Part shown: positions 11,446 through 22,048 of the stretch, in pieces
Layout of the letters: every line of letters starts with the position of its first letter
How positions within the stretch are numbered: the first letter of the stretch is position 1
NCBI GenBank assembly: GCA_029891385.1
Contig: CM057228.1
Location: 29,578,214-29,642,213, forward strand
DNA length: 64,000 nucleotides
From: Erythroxylum novogranatense
Taxonomy: Eukaryota; Streptophyta; Magnoliopsida; Malpighiales; Erythroxylaceae
Reading direction: 5' to 3'
Notes under the pieces: model-generated
Seen by the model: only the letters and a program-made list of their open reading frames with translations
What the model was told of the DNA's origin: nothing
The model's database searches: none
Program-made: the position numbers and the translations under genes

Positions 11446-13292
11446 TTTACAATTTCGCATTTTATCATTACCTCTATCGACATTAAGTCTCCCAGTGCCA
11501 TGTTCGAATACTAATTCATCCACAATTTATTTGATTAAACTAAGATTCACTTTTATGAAACTTTCATAATATGAAATTTCCTCAACTATGCCAACTATTT
11601 TTCTTCACTTTTCAAATACATTTGATGCATCATTAATGATCATAGTCACTTTCCAATCTACATACAATTGAAACACTTTACTCTTTGGTAGCACAATAAA
11701 ATTCCTTATACCCTTGATTGACTTTCCTAACTCTTTTAAAAATCAAATTTCTCCAATGAGGAACAATTTTCTTATACCTTCTCAGATTCATAATAACATA
11801 TGCTGACACATATTCTCTTACACTAGTTTCTCCGCATACTTCAATTTATTGCCATCATTACAAACTTGGGTTGCTAACACGTTCATCAAATCCACTTGTA
11901 CTTTCCGAACATTTTACACAAATATTTGTGAATCAATATTCTCCTCATAACCATGACTAATGTCTCTTTATTGTTCAATAATCCTATTACATAATCGAAT
12001 TCTTTACATTGACGTAGTACATACCTACTCAGTAGCAGATTTTATCTTTTACACTTGAGTCTCCGCTAGGATCAGGACTCCCAATAAGGACTTTTCGTTC
12101 ATTTCAAATTTATCTCCAATTTGTCCTTTCATCGTCACATATCTTATCAGCCATTTACAATGCCTTAAGAAAAATTAATTTTTAGCTATAACTCATAATA
12201 TCCCATAAAGATCAATTATGCCTCAATTCATATAAATCAGGACATCCTTTTCAATAAAATTCAGTGAAGTAAATACCGTCAAAATCATTACATCATGTCG
12301 TGAGACAAACGTAGGATAATTCATCATTTAGTCACTTACGTTAAGGATACTTTGATCTCATTTTATTTTTGACAACCTTTCCCTTTTTGCACCTTTCCTC
12401 GCTCGTGAGGATTATGCCATGATCATGTCCCTTTTACAAATCTTAATTCATTCCCAATTGATCACTATAAGCGCTTTCACTTCTTATTCTAACTCATATT
12501 GAACTTTAAACTATAAGAACTATGACTAGCAATTATTCACCAACTCACAGATGACTTCCGATATCATCACCACACATATGAGACAAATAATATTTTCTCT
12601 TGTTATGGGGCTCCTATTATCAGATGTGCGTTCACATAGGCAAATCAATTGAACCTAGACAACTTTTTCATCTACCCTTATCATTGTCTAACATTTCAAT
12701 CTTTTCACTATTTTGTCAAACCCATGTATTTTCACACTCAAACCAATATCATAGATGTATAATCATTCTCGCTTCCCCACTAACATATTTTGACTCTAAG
12801 TCATAAACTCTTATTCATAACTCTCATCACGGAAATCAAACCCAATTATAGCCTCTCTAAATCATAGAACATTTTAATTTCATCCACTTTGTTTATACAC
12901 TTTCAATCTTGCCATTTCTAACACCTCGCTATTTTTCTCTATCGATCCACAAGTATATATATTCATATCTATCCCACGATCAAGGATATACTCCATATAA
13001 ATCTGATGTTGCATTTCATAATATATATCCACCAATAACAATACACTTAATCTTCATTTGTCAAATTGAATCATACACTTTTTCTTAATTCCCGATATCC
13101 ACAACTTCCATTTATTACTTTCCAACATATCATCATTTTCCTCACTATTTCTGACCACTTAAATAATTGATACAGGCTCATACAGGTGACTCATATGCTA
13201 GGCGGGGATCGGTTGTCCTTGCTCACCGTGACATGACTTAAATGCATGTAACTTGACCCAAATTTTCAGAATGCCCATGTAAGATTGTACTT

Positions 13293-13308
13293 CTGGGCTC
13301 TGATACCA
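13293..13308 (-). promoter_or_regulatory. Primer-binding site of LARD-B
   Basis: Minus-strand TGGTATCAGAGCCCAG, matching the Met-tRNA-type PBS, lies four bases from the LTR end at 13313. It shows that the higher-coordinate LTR is the 5' LTR. Confidence 0.88.
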
Positions 13309-14721
13309 CAAATGTAGCATCCCACTCCCGCAAGACTCGAACCTGATATCGATGGTGATATCCGAGCCCGTGCCTCACGAGGGTGGTATGCTAGAGCAGT
13401 CAAAAACCATTTAAAACCCAGTAAGACGTTTTTAATTTTTTGAAAACAATCTCGTGCGCGGAAATCAGTGAACAATAATGGGGCTACTTTAATACGAAAA
13501 CATTTCGATCATAAAACAATTTCGATAATCACATTACAATTATAACATTTATCAATTGGGCCCTCTAAAACAATAATACTATTCTGCAGAAATACAAATC
13601 TTATACAAAAACAGAATAACATTAATGCAAACGTGAACTGATCCCGACCTTAAACTCTGGCTTGCAAGCGGTAGACATACTCCTGTGCCTAACGAGGTAC
13701 TCTTCAATCCCTGAAAAATATTTGCAATGTTGGGTGAGTTTGCGAACTCAGTGAGAAACTATCATCGATGGTTCACTCAACTCATGCATATTCACACAAT
13801 TCACAGTATCACATATTATCACTTTCAGAAATATCACACTATCCACATTTAATCATTCATATATGCAATGCACATGTGACACTTTTCATTTGCATTACGT
13901 TCTTTGTGACCGTCGCTGGCTCGTCCCAATGACGGGCACATTGCGTTGAGCCTGTGGCTCTGAATACGTTGGGCCTGAATGCCTCGATACGGTGGTAGCG
14001 AAGCCACATGCGTTGAGCCTAAAGCTCGAAATCGTTGGGCACGAAGCCACATGCGTTAAGCAAAAGCTCAAAATCGTTGGTTTGCTCGGTCTAATCGCCA
14101 TTATCGATCATGCCTTTATGCATGAATGCACATGTCCCAATTTTACATTTACAGTCAATTTACATTTCATTATCCAATTCCCATTCCTTCGGACTTTTAG
14201 TCCGGTATTTCAGTCATAATCAATTTATACATTCACAATCTTTTTCTTTTAAACATTCACAATCAGTACACACAAATAGCACTTCGATATTACATTCCAA
14301 TACTTCGGACACCCGTGGTCCGAAATCAATAAAAAACAAACACATATAACCCTCCATTAACTTCACATGGCATAAGTGCGTAATATTAAACATATATAGG
14401 TTGAGAAACCAACTATGTTACTCACCTGAACTTCCTAGCTGTTGCCTGGAAGCTTCAGCACTGTCCGTGGAATAACGATCCAACGGTGCCTCTAAACAAT
14501 CAAATAGTCATCCATTACTAAATGCACAATCAGAATGATTCAATGATGCACATGTCTGAAATAAAAGATGTACGATGCCTATTCATGACCTTCCCGGTAC
14601 TAATTCCCAATTTCCATTATCTATGTCAAAATCAAACTTTCACTCGATTGATCAATAATAACTCATTTCAATTCAATAACATAATACGACACTCCACCAA
14701 TTTCAATTCTAACACTCAGTC

Positions 14722-17508
14722 TGTTGGACCCCGAACTTTCAGTAGAAATTAGAAATATGAAAATGAAAATTTGATAAGAGTTTTTGAATATGAATGGAGT
14801 TATAGATATTTTTGCCTTAAGGAAATTGATGAGAAAAGATTTGTTTGATTTGATAACTTTGGGTTTCAAATAGATTTGTATGGATTATGAAAGTTCAAGT
14901 GGATGAGTGGATTGAAATGGAAGTTGAAATCAAGAAATAGAAAGTGAAAGTGTAAAATTTTGAAAAAATTAGAAAGTAAAGACAATTTGTTTGGTTATGC
15001 ATGTGGTGTTTTAAGTTAGATTATTGTAAGAATAAGATTTCAGTCATATGTGGAAAATGGTGGAGTTTTGTATCTTTTGTACTTGGACTTGAATACTGAT
15101 GTTGTAATATGGCTTGGAATGCCATTTAATTTTATAAACATTTATCTTATGATGTTAATGAGACATGGATTTATATATGGATATGAAAGATCAATTGTGT
15201 ATAGATTTGTGTGTATTGTGTTTGAGAGGAATTAGTTGAAGAGTTTGTGGTGATATGTTGATATGTGAAGTTGATGTGTTGGAATGGTATTTAGAAACTT
15301 CAATGGCAAATCTGTACTGATCTAGATATATTTGTCCAAAGTGGTCTTAATAAAAGTTGTAGCTCATGTTTCCAGCTTTTTAACGCCATAAAGTATGCAA
15401 TTTTTTGATATCGGGGCAAGAAGTTATGATAAATTGAAGTTTGGATATTGCTTAGGTGATTGCTAACAGGGCATAAACTTTGATTGAAAAATTGACTTAA
15501 CTAGAGGTTGAAGTTACTTTGGAGTTCTTTATGAACATTGTAGAGGTTGTTTTTATCTTTCCATTGATATAAAGCATGAAAATATTGGAGAAGAGAGTAG
15601 AAAGAGTGATCTTGGTATGAGTTGTGATAAGGAAAGATTTAGAGACAAGATTGGTAGTGATATGAAAAATGTTCACTGAATATGCTTCAGTTTTTTAGCC
15701 ACAACGTTTTCTTCATTAAGGCCACTTTCTCCAATATATCTAGATCAATACATATTTGTCATTGAAGTTTCTAAATACCATTCCAACACATCAACTTCAC
15801 ACATCAACATATCACCACAAACTCTTCAACTAATTCCTCTCAAACACAATACACACAAATCTATACACAATTGATCTTTCATATCCATATATAAATCCAT
15901 GTCTCATTAACATCATAAGATAAATGTTTATAAAATTAAATGGCATTCCAAGCCATATTACAACATCAGTATTCAAGTCCAAGTACAAAAGATACAAAAC
16001 TCCACCATTCTCCACATATGACTGAAATCTTATTCTTACAATAATCTAACTTAAAACACCACATGCATAACCAAACAAATTGTCTTTACTTTCTAATTTC
16101 TTCAAAATTTTACACTTTCATTTTCTATTTCTTGATTTCAACTTCCATTTCAATCCACTCATCCACTTGAACTTTCATAATCTATACAAATCTATTTGAA
16201 ACCCAAAGTTATCAAATCAAACAAATCTTTTCTCATCAATTTCCTTAAGACAAAAATATCTATAACTCCATTCATATTCAAAAACTCTTATCAAATTTTC
16301 ATGTTCATATTTCTAATTTCCATTGAAAGTTTGGGGAATCCAACGCTTCAAAAATCGGCTTAATCGGAGGTCTATGCAAAAAGTTATGGCCAAAAGAAGG
16401 AAGAGGGGTCAAAAACACAAAAGCAGACGATGATGTCAGCATAGACGAAGATGACGTCATCACAGACGAAGTGACGTCAGCACAGACAAAGATGATTCTT
16501 GATTTGGATTAAACTGGAGAAAACGTTGTGGCTAAAAGACTGAAGCATATTCAGTGAACATTTTTCAGATCACTACCAATCTTGTCTCTAAATCTTTCCT
16601 TATCACAACTCATACCAAGATCACTCTTTCTACTCTCTTCTCCAATATTTTCATGCTTTATATCAATGGAAAGATAAAAACAACCTCTACAATGTTCATA
16701 AAGAACTCCAAAGTAACTTCAACCTCTAGTTAAGTCAATTTTTCAATCAAAGTTTATGCCCTGTTAGCAATCACCTAAGCAATATCCAAACTTCAATTTA
16801 TCATAACTTCTTGCCCCGATATCAAAAAATTGCATACTTTATGGCGTTAAAAAGCTGGAAACATGAGCTACAACTTTCATTAAGACCACTTTGGCCAAAT
16901 ATATCTAGATCAGTACAGATTTGCCATTGAAGTTTCTAAATACCATTCCAACACATCAACTTCACATATCAACATATCACCACAAACTCTTCAACTAATT
17001 CCTCTCAAACACAATACACACAAATCTATACACAATTGATCTTTCATATCCATATATAAATCCATGTCTCATTAACATCATAAGATAAATGTTTATAAAA
17101 TTAAATGGCATTCCAAGCCATATTACAACATCAGTATTCAAGTCCAAGTACAAAAGATACAAAACTCCACCATTCTCCACATATGACTGAAATCTTATTC
17201 TTACAATAATCTAACTTAAAACACCACATGCATAACCAAACAAATTGTCTTTACTTTCTAATTTCTTCAAAATTTTACACTTTCACTTTCTATTTCTTGA
17301 TTTCAACTTCCATTTCAATCCACTCATCCACTTGAACTTTCATAATCCATACAAATCTATTTGAAACCCAAAGTTATCAAATCAAACAAATCTTTTCTCA
17401 TCAATTTCCTTAAGGCAAAAATATCTATAACTCCATTCATATTCAAAAACTCTTATCAAATTTTCATTTTCATATTTCTAATTTCCACTGAAAGTTAGGG
17501 GTCCAACA
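14722..17508. mobile_element. FB-C, insertion made of inverted LTR starts
   Basis: The 2787-bp insert is flanked by a perfect 5-bp TSD, CAGTC (14717-14721 and 17509-17513). The other LARD-B LTR has the empty site with one CAGTC near 8297. Both termini are the same LTR start: TGTTGGACCCCGAACTTTC going in from the left, and its inverse from the right. The arms of about 985 bp (14722 to about 15708 and about 16523-17508) are nearly identical and inverted. A second inverted LTR start (about 15709-16341) and an LTR-middle segment (about 16342-16522) fill the centre. The U3 start resembles that of LTR-D. No coding region is present. Confidence 0.88.
16433..16480. promoter_or_regulatory. TGACGTCA pair in FB-C
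   Basis: Two perfect TGACGTCA palindromes (16452-16459 and 16472-16479) lie amid GACGAAG/GACGATG units. TGACG is the core bound by plant TGA-type bZIP factors (as-1 class). Binding here is inference. A third TGACGTCA is at 19921-19928 in the Ty3-A LTR. Confidence 0.5.
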
Positions 17509-17848
17509 CAGTCAATTTACCAAGTCCTATACACTAGGATATTCTCGAGAAAAACCTCAATTTCAGTGTCACTATTCTCTATATCAAAATTCACGCTTTA
17601 TACTCAGTTTCCAAAACTCTCAATAGCATTTCCTTAAATTTAGAAATCTCACAATTATATCTCAATTATCAATAAACAATCCTTAGGTTGTAATAGAACC
17701 TATTATCAAATTTCATTTAGTACTTTCTTTCTTTTCCTCAATTGTAGACTTCTTTCTCTAGTTCATAATGAATCAAGAATCACCTCAATTGGAGGTCTAC
17801 ACCATTAGTTATGCCTCAAAAACTAAACCATTTCAGTTCAGAAAAAGG

Positions 17849-18065
17849 TCCCTCGCCACGGCCAAAGACTCCTCGCCGCGGCGTAAAAAGGGTCGCTCGC
17901 CGCGACGAACACCTTCATTCAAGCTCGCCGCGACGTAAACAAAATAGGCTTGCCGCGGCGTAAAATTCCCACGCTCGCCGCGACGTCCAACTGGGCTCGC
18001 CGCGGCGAGTAATTGTTTGCTCGTCGCGACGAGGTCCATCAGCACACGTCGCGACGTGCGGGGCT
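17849..18065. repeat. GC-rich palindrome array in LARD-B 5' LTR
   Basis: This is the second copy of the array at 8635-8850. More palindromes are intact here, for example CTCGCCGCGGCGAG near 17996 where the other copy has CTCACCGCGGCGAG. Most copy-to-copy differences are transitions at CpG. Confidence 0.85.
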
Positions 18066-19017
18066 CCGATCGTCTTCTCCGATGAATTTTTCCCATTTCT
18101 CTCACTAATAACCAGTCCTAACTTAACCATAATTACCCCAATCGTTCACAATCAAACCCATGCATGCATTAACTAACAAATAACCAACATTAAAGCCAAT
18201 CACTTACCAAATCGAGCATCCGATCCTCAAATCTTCCGAAATCTTCCAACCCTTTCCTCTTTTCTCTAACACTAACGGTGAGCTTCTAAGCTCTAGAAAA
18301 TCAACACTCTCTCAAGGGTTTTGATTGATCTTCAACCACAAGGAAGTAACAAGCAATAATCTCGAGGGTGGAGATCGAAAATCACCGAGGAAGGGGAAGA
18401 AGAAAAACGTGCCCTAGGTAGAGAAGAAACAAATTTTCTGCCAAGCTTGAAAAAAATAAGGTATTTAAAGGTTAAACAATTAAGCCTCTTGTCTTTTTCC
18501 TCACAATACGTTTAAATCTCTTTCTCTTTTCAATTTCATTTCTAGTCCAATTCATCTCCAAATTTTAATGACTCGTCATATTAATTTCTAGAATCATATA
18601 GCAAAATTTCCCCTAGCCATTAGACAGTCATTTCAGTCCTATAAAATCGATCGGTCCGTCACTCGGAGGATTTTTCGGTCCGGACTTTTTCTCCCGAATT
18701 TCTAGAAAAATTCCTAAGGGTTATTATCAATTGACGGTCACTCTAAAACATTTCCATTTCAACTATTCAAACCCAAATGTTCCATAATTCCCAATAAATC
18801 ATAAATCATATCGTTTTTACAAATCCCATCACAATCACAAATAATTGCAGGGAAAAATATCATGAATGCATGTACCTACATGTGCATGAACCAAATGACT
18901 CATTCCTCTAAAATTAGAGGTAAAAACATGTTCAATTCAAAATATGCGATGCAAATTACTAGCCTCTCCTAATTGACCAATTTACCCTTCCCTTCGGGGA
19001 CGGGATGTTACACTTCT

Positions 19018-20017
19018 CTAGTTTACTCCAAATAAAAAATCGTCTCATTTGGAATCCTATAGATCTAGAGATAATAAAAAAACCAAATTATGTTTAGTAA
19101 AAAAACACCAGTTCATACCATTCCAGCAGATTCTCTCACTTTCGTTCAGTCAATCTTTTTCAAAACAAGTCCAAATGTTACAAATTTTTGTGGAGATGTA
19201 GAAATGCGTTAGGAATCTATTGGTTCAAGAATCACTGTATTGGGAGGTCAGATGCAAAGTTATGGCTGAAAGAATCAAGCAAGGTTCTGTCCTTAATCAT
19301 ACATGACCTATCTCGAGACAAATGGCATAACTCTCTCTACAGATGTCGGATTAAGATTATCTTAGGACGATTTCAGAGAGGACTTTGAGATCTACCATTT
19401 TTGTGAAGACTTGAAGACAAATTCTATCGTCTGAAGGGTCAAAAATGGACCAGATGATAGCATTAGACGAATAGTGTATAGAAGAAGAAGTTTCGGTCAC
19501 ATAAGCAGAAAGCAGACGAAGTAGAAAGCGGGCGAAGCACAAAGTAGATGAAGCAGAAAGCAGACGAAGTAGAAAACATATGAAGCAGAAAGCAAACGAA
19601 GCATAAAGTAGACGAAGTAGACTGTCAACTTAAGACAAAGTAGAAGTCAACCTAAGACTATACAGATGGTCAACTTAAGACGAAACAGAAGTCAACCTAA
19701 GATGATACAGAGGGTCAACTTAAGATGAAGCAGAAGTTAACCTAAGACGATACGATGGTCAACTTAAGACGAAGAAGAAGTCAAACTAAGACGATACAGA
19801 TGGTCAACTTAAGACGAAGCAAAAGTCAACCTAAGACGATATAGATGGTCAACTTAAGATGAAGTAGAAGTCAACCTAAGACGATACTTTTTCACATACG
19901 ATATGTCTTCATAAACGATATGACGTCATCACAGATGATATGACATCATCATAGACAATACTATCTATACTCCTTAACTTAAAAACCTTTTTCCTGACCA
20001 TCTCTAAGTTTTCATCA
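19018..20017 (-). repeat. Ty3-A 5' LTR, middle segment
   Basis: The segment lies between the LARD-B and LTR-D insertions. It contains the conserved block near 19170-19260 (GGAATCTATTGGTTCAAGAA then GGGAGGTCAGATGC and GTTATGGC) and, beside it, a long tandem array. It ends with CATCA (20013-20017), the left TSD of LTR-D. Confidence 0.75.
19500..19890. repeat. GACGAAG and GTCAACTTAAGACGAAG tandem arrays
   Basis: 19500-19620 repeats a unit of about 18 bp like GCAGACGAAGCAGAAA. 19621-19890 repeats a unit of about 45 bp, GTCAACTTAAGACGAAGCAG followed by AAGTCAACCTAAGACGATAC, about six times. The two arrays share the GACGAAG core. They lie inside the Ty3-A LTR and have no open frame of interest. 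Confidence 0.85.
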
Positions 20018-20983
20018 TGTTGGGACCCGATTTCAGGACCGGATCCCAACCGGAAAAGCGAAAATGAAAATCAAAAGCACAATGGCGGAAACAAATCAAA
20101 CGGATAATCAAATCGAAAATCTACAAAACGAAAGGCGAATTACAAATCTAAACGAACCAAAGGAATGAAACAAAACGAATCAAACATGAAACGGATCAGG
20201 AAATCGAATGATACGGAAATACATAATACGAAAGAACGAACGGATCAAGAATCAAAGTGAAGCGAAAGCAAATCGGAATTATAAGCGAAAACATAACAGA
20301 AACGAAATCGAATACAAATGACATCAAAGCAAACAAATCAATTAAACGAATCAAACACAAATCCGACATCCGAGAATAATTATTTTAGACAAACTAAATG
20401 TTCAGCGTTGGAAACCTTGAGACTAACCCAATCCGAAATCGGTATAAATTTTTTTCTCTCATTTTCATTTTTATATTATTTATCTTTTTCCAACATTAAA
20501 CAAATAAAAATAATTTCCCTTATTGGAAATTTATCCTTAATCTTAAACTAATCTCCAATTACTTGATTCGGTTGACTCATCATTTTTCAAACTAATTAAC
20601 CAAATTTCGGCAGCGTAACGGCTACATTTTACAAAACCAAAACCTGTAATTGGTAAATAAACACTTCTATAATTCTCAACAAAACTCAGAATCATCGGAC
20701 TCTCTCGTCCGGAAACTCAGCATAAACAAACGCAATCTTTTTTCTAAAACACTTCAATAAATCGCAATCACAATTCCAAATCCATAACTCGAGTTCTTAT
20801 ACAATTTCATAAACCATACATATCATAATTACTTAACTACAAAACCTTAATGACAATCCAAGCCATTTACAAAACATTTCCAAAATCCTAAAATACACAA
20901 TTTACAATTTAAGCAAAAACGAACAGATGACTTGAATTTCTTTCATCCGATCTCCTGCTCGAAACCTGAAGATGGGGATGAAA

Positions 20984-21005
20984 GGGGGGGTGAGCTAGAC
21001 AGCTC
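20984..21005 (-). other. G-tract and GAGCT/AGCTC hairpin in LTR-D 3' LTR
   Basis: Seven G (20984-20990) are followed by TGAGCTAGACAGCTC; GAGCT (20992-20996) pairs with AGCTC (21001-21005). The same arrangement is at 30418-30444 in the other LTR, with a longer G run, and at 25376-25405 in LTR-E. Confidence 0.7.
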
Positions 21006-21193
21006 GTGGATAATATGCTTATAAATTGAACAATAAGCAAAACCTTGCAAATTTTTTTTTCCCTTTATAAAAGATTTCTCAACTTGAAATTCATCAATTG
21101 CTTATTTTTCAAACTTTTTACATCATTTAAAAACCTTCATAAACAGATTCCAAAATTTTCACGGTTGAAAACTCAATTTTACATTACACAATT

Positions 21194-21815
21194 TGTTGGG
21201 CCCGGGTCTCGGGTCCCGGATCCCCATTCTCGAGGCGGCCCCTCGGGCTGCTCCAGCGACGGGCGCCCAAACATATCGGACCCGATCCCAACATCTATAC
21301 AATATTCGATTTACATATGCATTTTCGCACACATAATAACATACACACAATCGTTCTAATTAAACACCCCATAAACTAAGGGGCTTCATGCCATTACAAT
21401 CCAAAAGAAATTCAAACAAGCATTCTCAAAATAGCATAATACAAAATAAGTTTAAATCCAAAATACATGAAATGTTCCATGATGATATGCTCAGAGGGCC
21501 AACCAAAATACTAACTTAATGCTATGGTCTTTAACTATTGCGGAGTTCTTCGATGCCTGGCAAGGATCAACTGATATCTTGTGTTGCACCTGAGGAGGGA
21601 AAAGTAACGGGTTGAGCTACACAGCTCAGTGGCTAATATAATTATAGCCATCGGCAACTAGCACAAATTCAGGCATATGTATGTATATATATATATATAC
21701 ATGCAACAATTCTAGCACGTACGCATTCAACATAATTAATCCAAGTTACATAACATGTCACAAATAACACAATTCATGCTTAATGACATCATTAAAAAAA
21801 GTTCGGGGTCCAACA
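21194..21815 (-). mobile_element. Solo LTR in LTR-D
   Basis: The 622-bp insert has TGTTGGGCCC and GGGGTCCAACA ends. It is flanked by CAATT (21189-21193) and AAATT (21816-21820), a 5-bp TSD with one change. The other LTR-D copy shows the uninterrupted site (ACACAATTTCTAAAAAATT near 30622). It carries its own GAGCT-ACAC-AGCTC hairpin (21614-21627). It has no interior, so it is the product of LTR-LTR recombination. Orientation is inferred from the hairpin. Confidence 0.88.
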
Positions 21816-21937
21816 AAATTTCTCAAAAATTTTCTTCAATCATAAACAAAATTCAAATCATGAATGCATCACATAACGAAAAAAATCAAAATCACATAAC
21901 ACTTTAAAAGGTTTGGGTCGATCCAAAACGGAACGTA

Positions 21938-22048
21938 CTGCACATTCCCGCATAGCGGTCCTGTGCAGCCGTGAACGGAATGCACTACACCTTCCCGCAT
22001 TGCGGTCCGGTGTAGCCATGACTTATAGGAGTCCGAAATCGAAACTCC
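21938..22048 (-). other. Paired nested hairpins in LTR-D 3' LTR
   Basis: The first hairpin pairs CTGCACA (21938-21944) with TGTGCAG (21962-21968) around an inner CCGC/GCGG stem (21948-21958). The second, 47 bp on, pairs CTACACC (21985-21991) with GGTGTAG (22009-22015) around another CCGC/GCGG stem. A third, GGAGT/ACTCC, spans 22028-22048. Homologous hairpins with compensating or decaying bases are at about 30750-30870 and 25604-25660. Confidence 0.75.

Larger units (their letters stand above)
9770..13312 (-). other. LARD-B interior, no intact coding
   Basis: The segment begins (minus) with a PBS and ends with GAGGACGAAATTTTTGTTAG and the PPT at 9770-9783, the normal end-of-pol and PPT of plant Ty3 elements. 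Between them stops occur in all three minus frames. I can find no convincing RT (YVDD/YIDD), protease or integrase motif. The plus-strand frames here (for example 9685-10041 and 10318-10662) have no family features and lie on the wrong strand. It is either a LARD interior or a pol decayed beyond reading. Confidence 0.7.
6921..19012 (-). mobile_element. LARD-B, long-LTR element without visible coding region
   Basis: Two LTRs of about 2.85 kb (6921-9769 and 13313-19012, the latter enlarged by FB-C) flank a 3.5-kb interior with a PBS and a PPT but no intact frame. Direction is minus. The flanks are TTTCT (6916-6920) and CTTCT (19013-19017), a 5-bp TSD with one change; the pre-insertion sequence reads naturally as TTTCTCTAGTTTA inside the Ty3-A LTR. 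Long LTRs around a non-coding interior fit a large retrotransposon derivative (LARD) that would need proteins from a relative. A heavily decayed autonomous element is the alternative. Confidence 0.85.
13313..19012 (-). repeat. LARD-B 5' LTR, interrupted by FB-C
   Basis: It matches 6921-9769 from end to end except for FB-C at 14722-17508 plus one extra CAGTC. Without the insert it is about 2.9 kb. The hairpin GAGTT-TGCG-AACTC is at 13736-13749 and the palindrome array at 17849-18065. The stem-enclosed hairpin region (about 13904-14099) has a weaker outer stem, and one inner hairpin has become GTGG...CCAC. The right end, GGGATGTTACA, is at 19012. Confidence 0.9.

Noticed and set aside
9770..13312. 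Possible decayed pol in the LARD-B interior, for example the minus frame 10624-10842
   Set aside because: I could not find a catalytic motif of protease, RT, RNaseH or integrase in order; resemblance was limited to common residues.
15050..17180. A 61-residue frame found three times with identical sequence (15050-15235, 15830-16015, 16995-17180)
   Set aside because: The identity reflects recent duplication of the LTR start inside FB-C. The frame lies in U3 DNA and is not kept in the LTR-D family.
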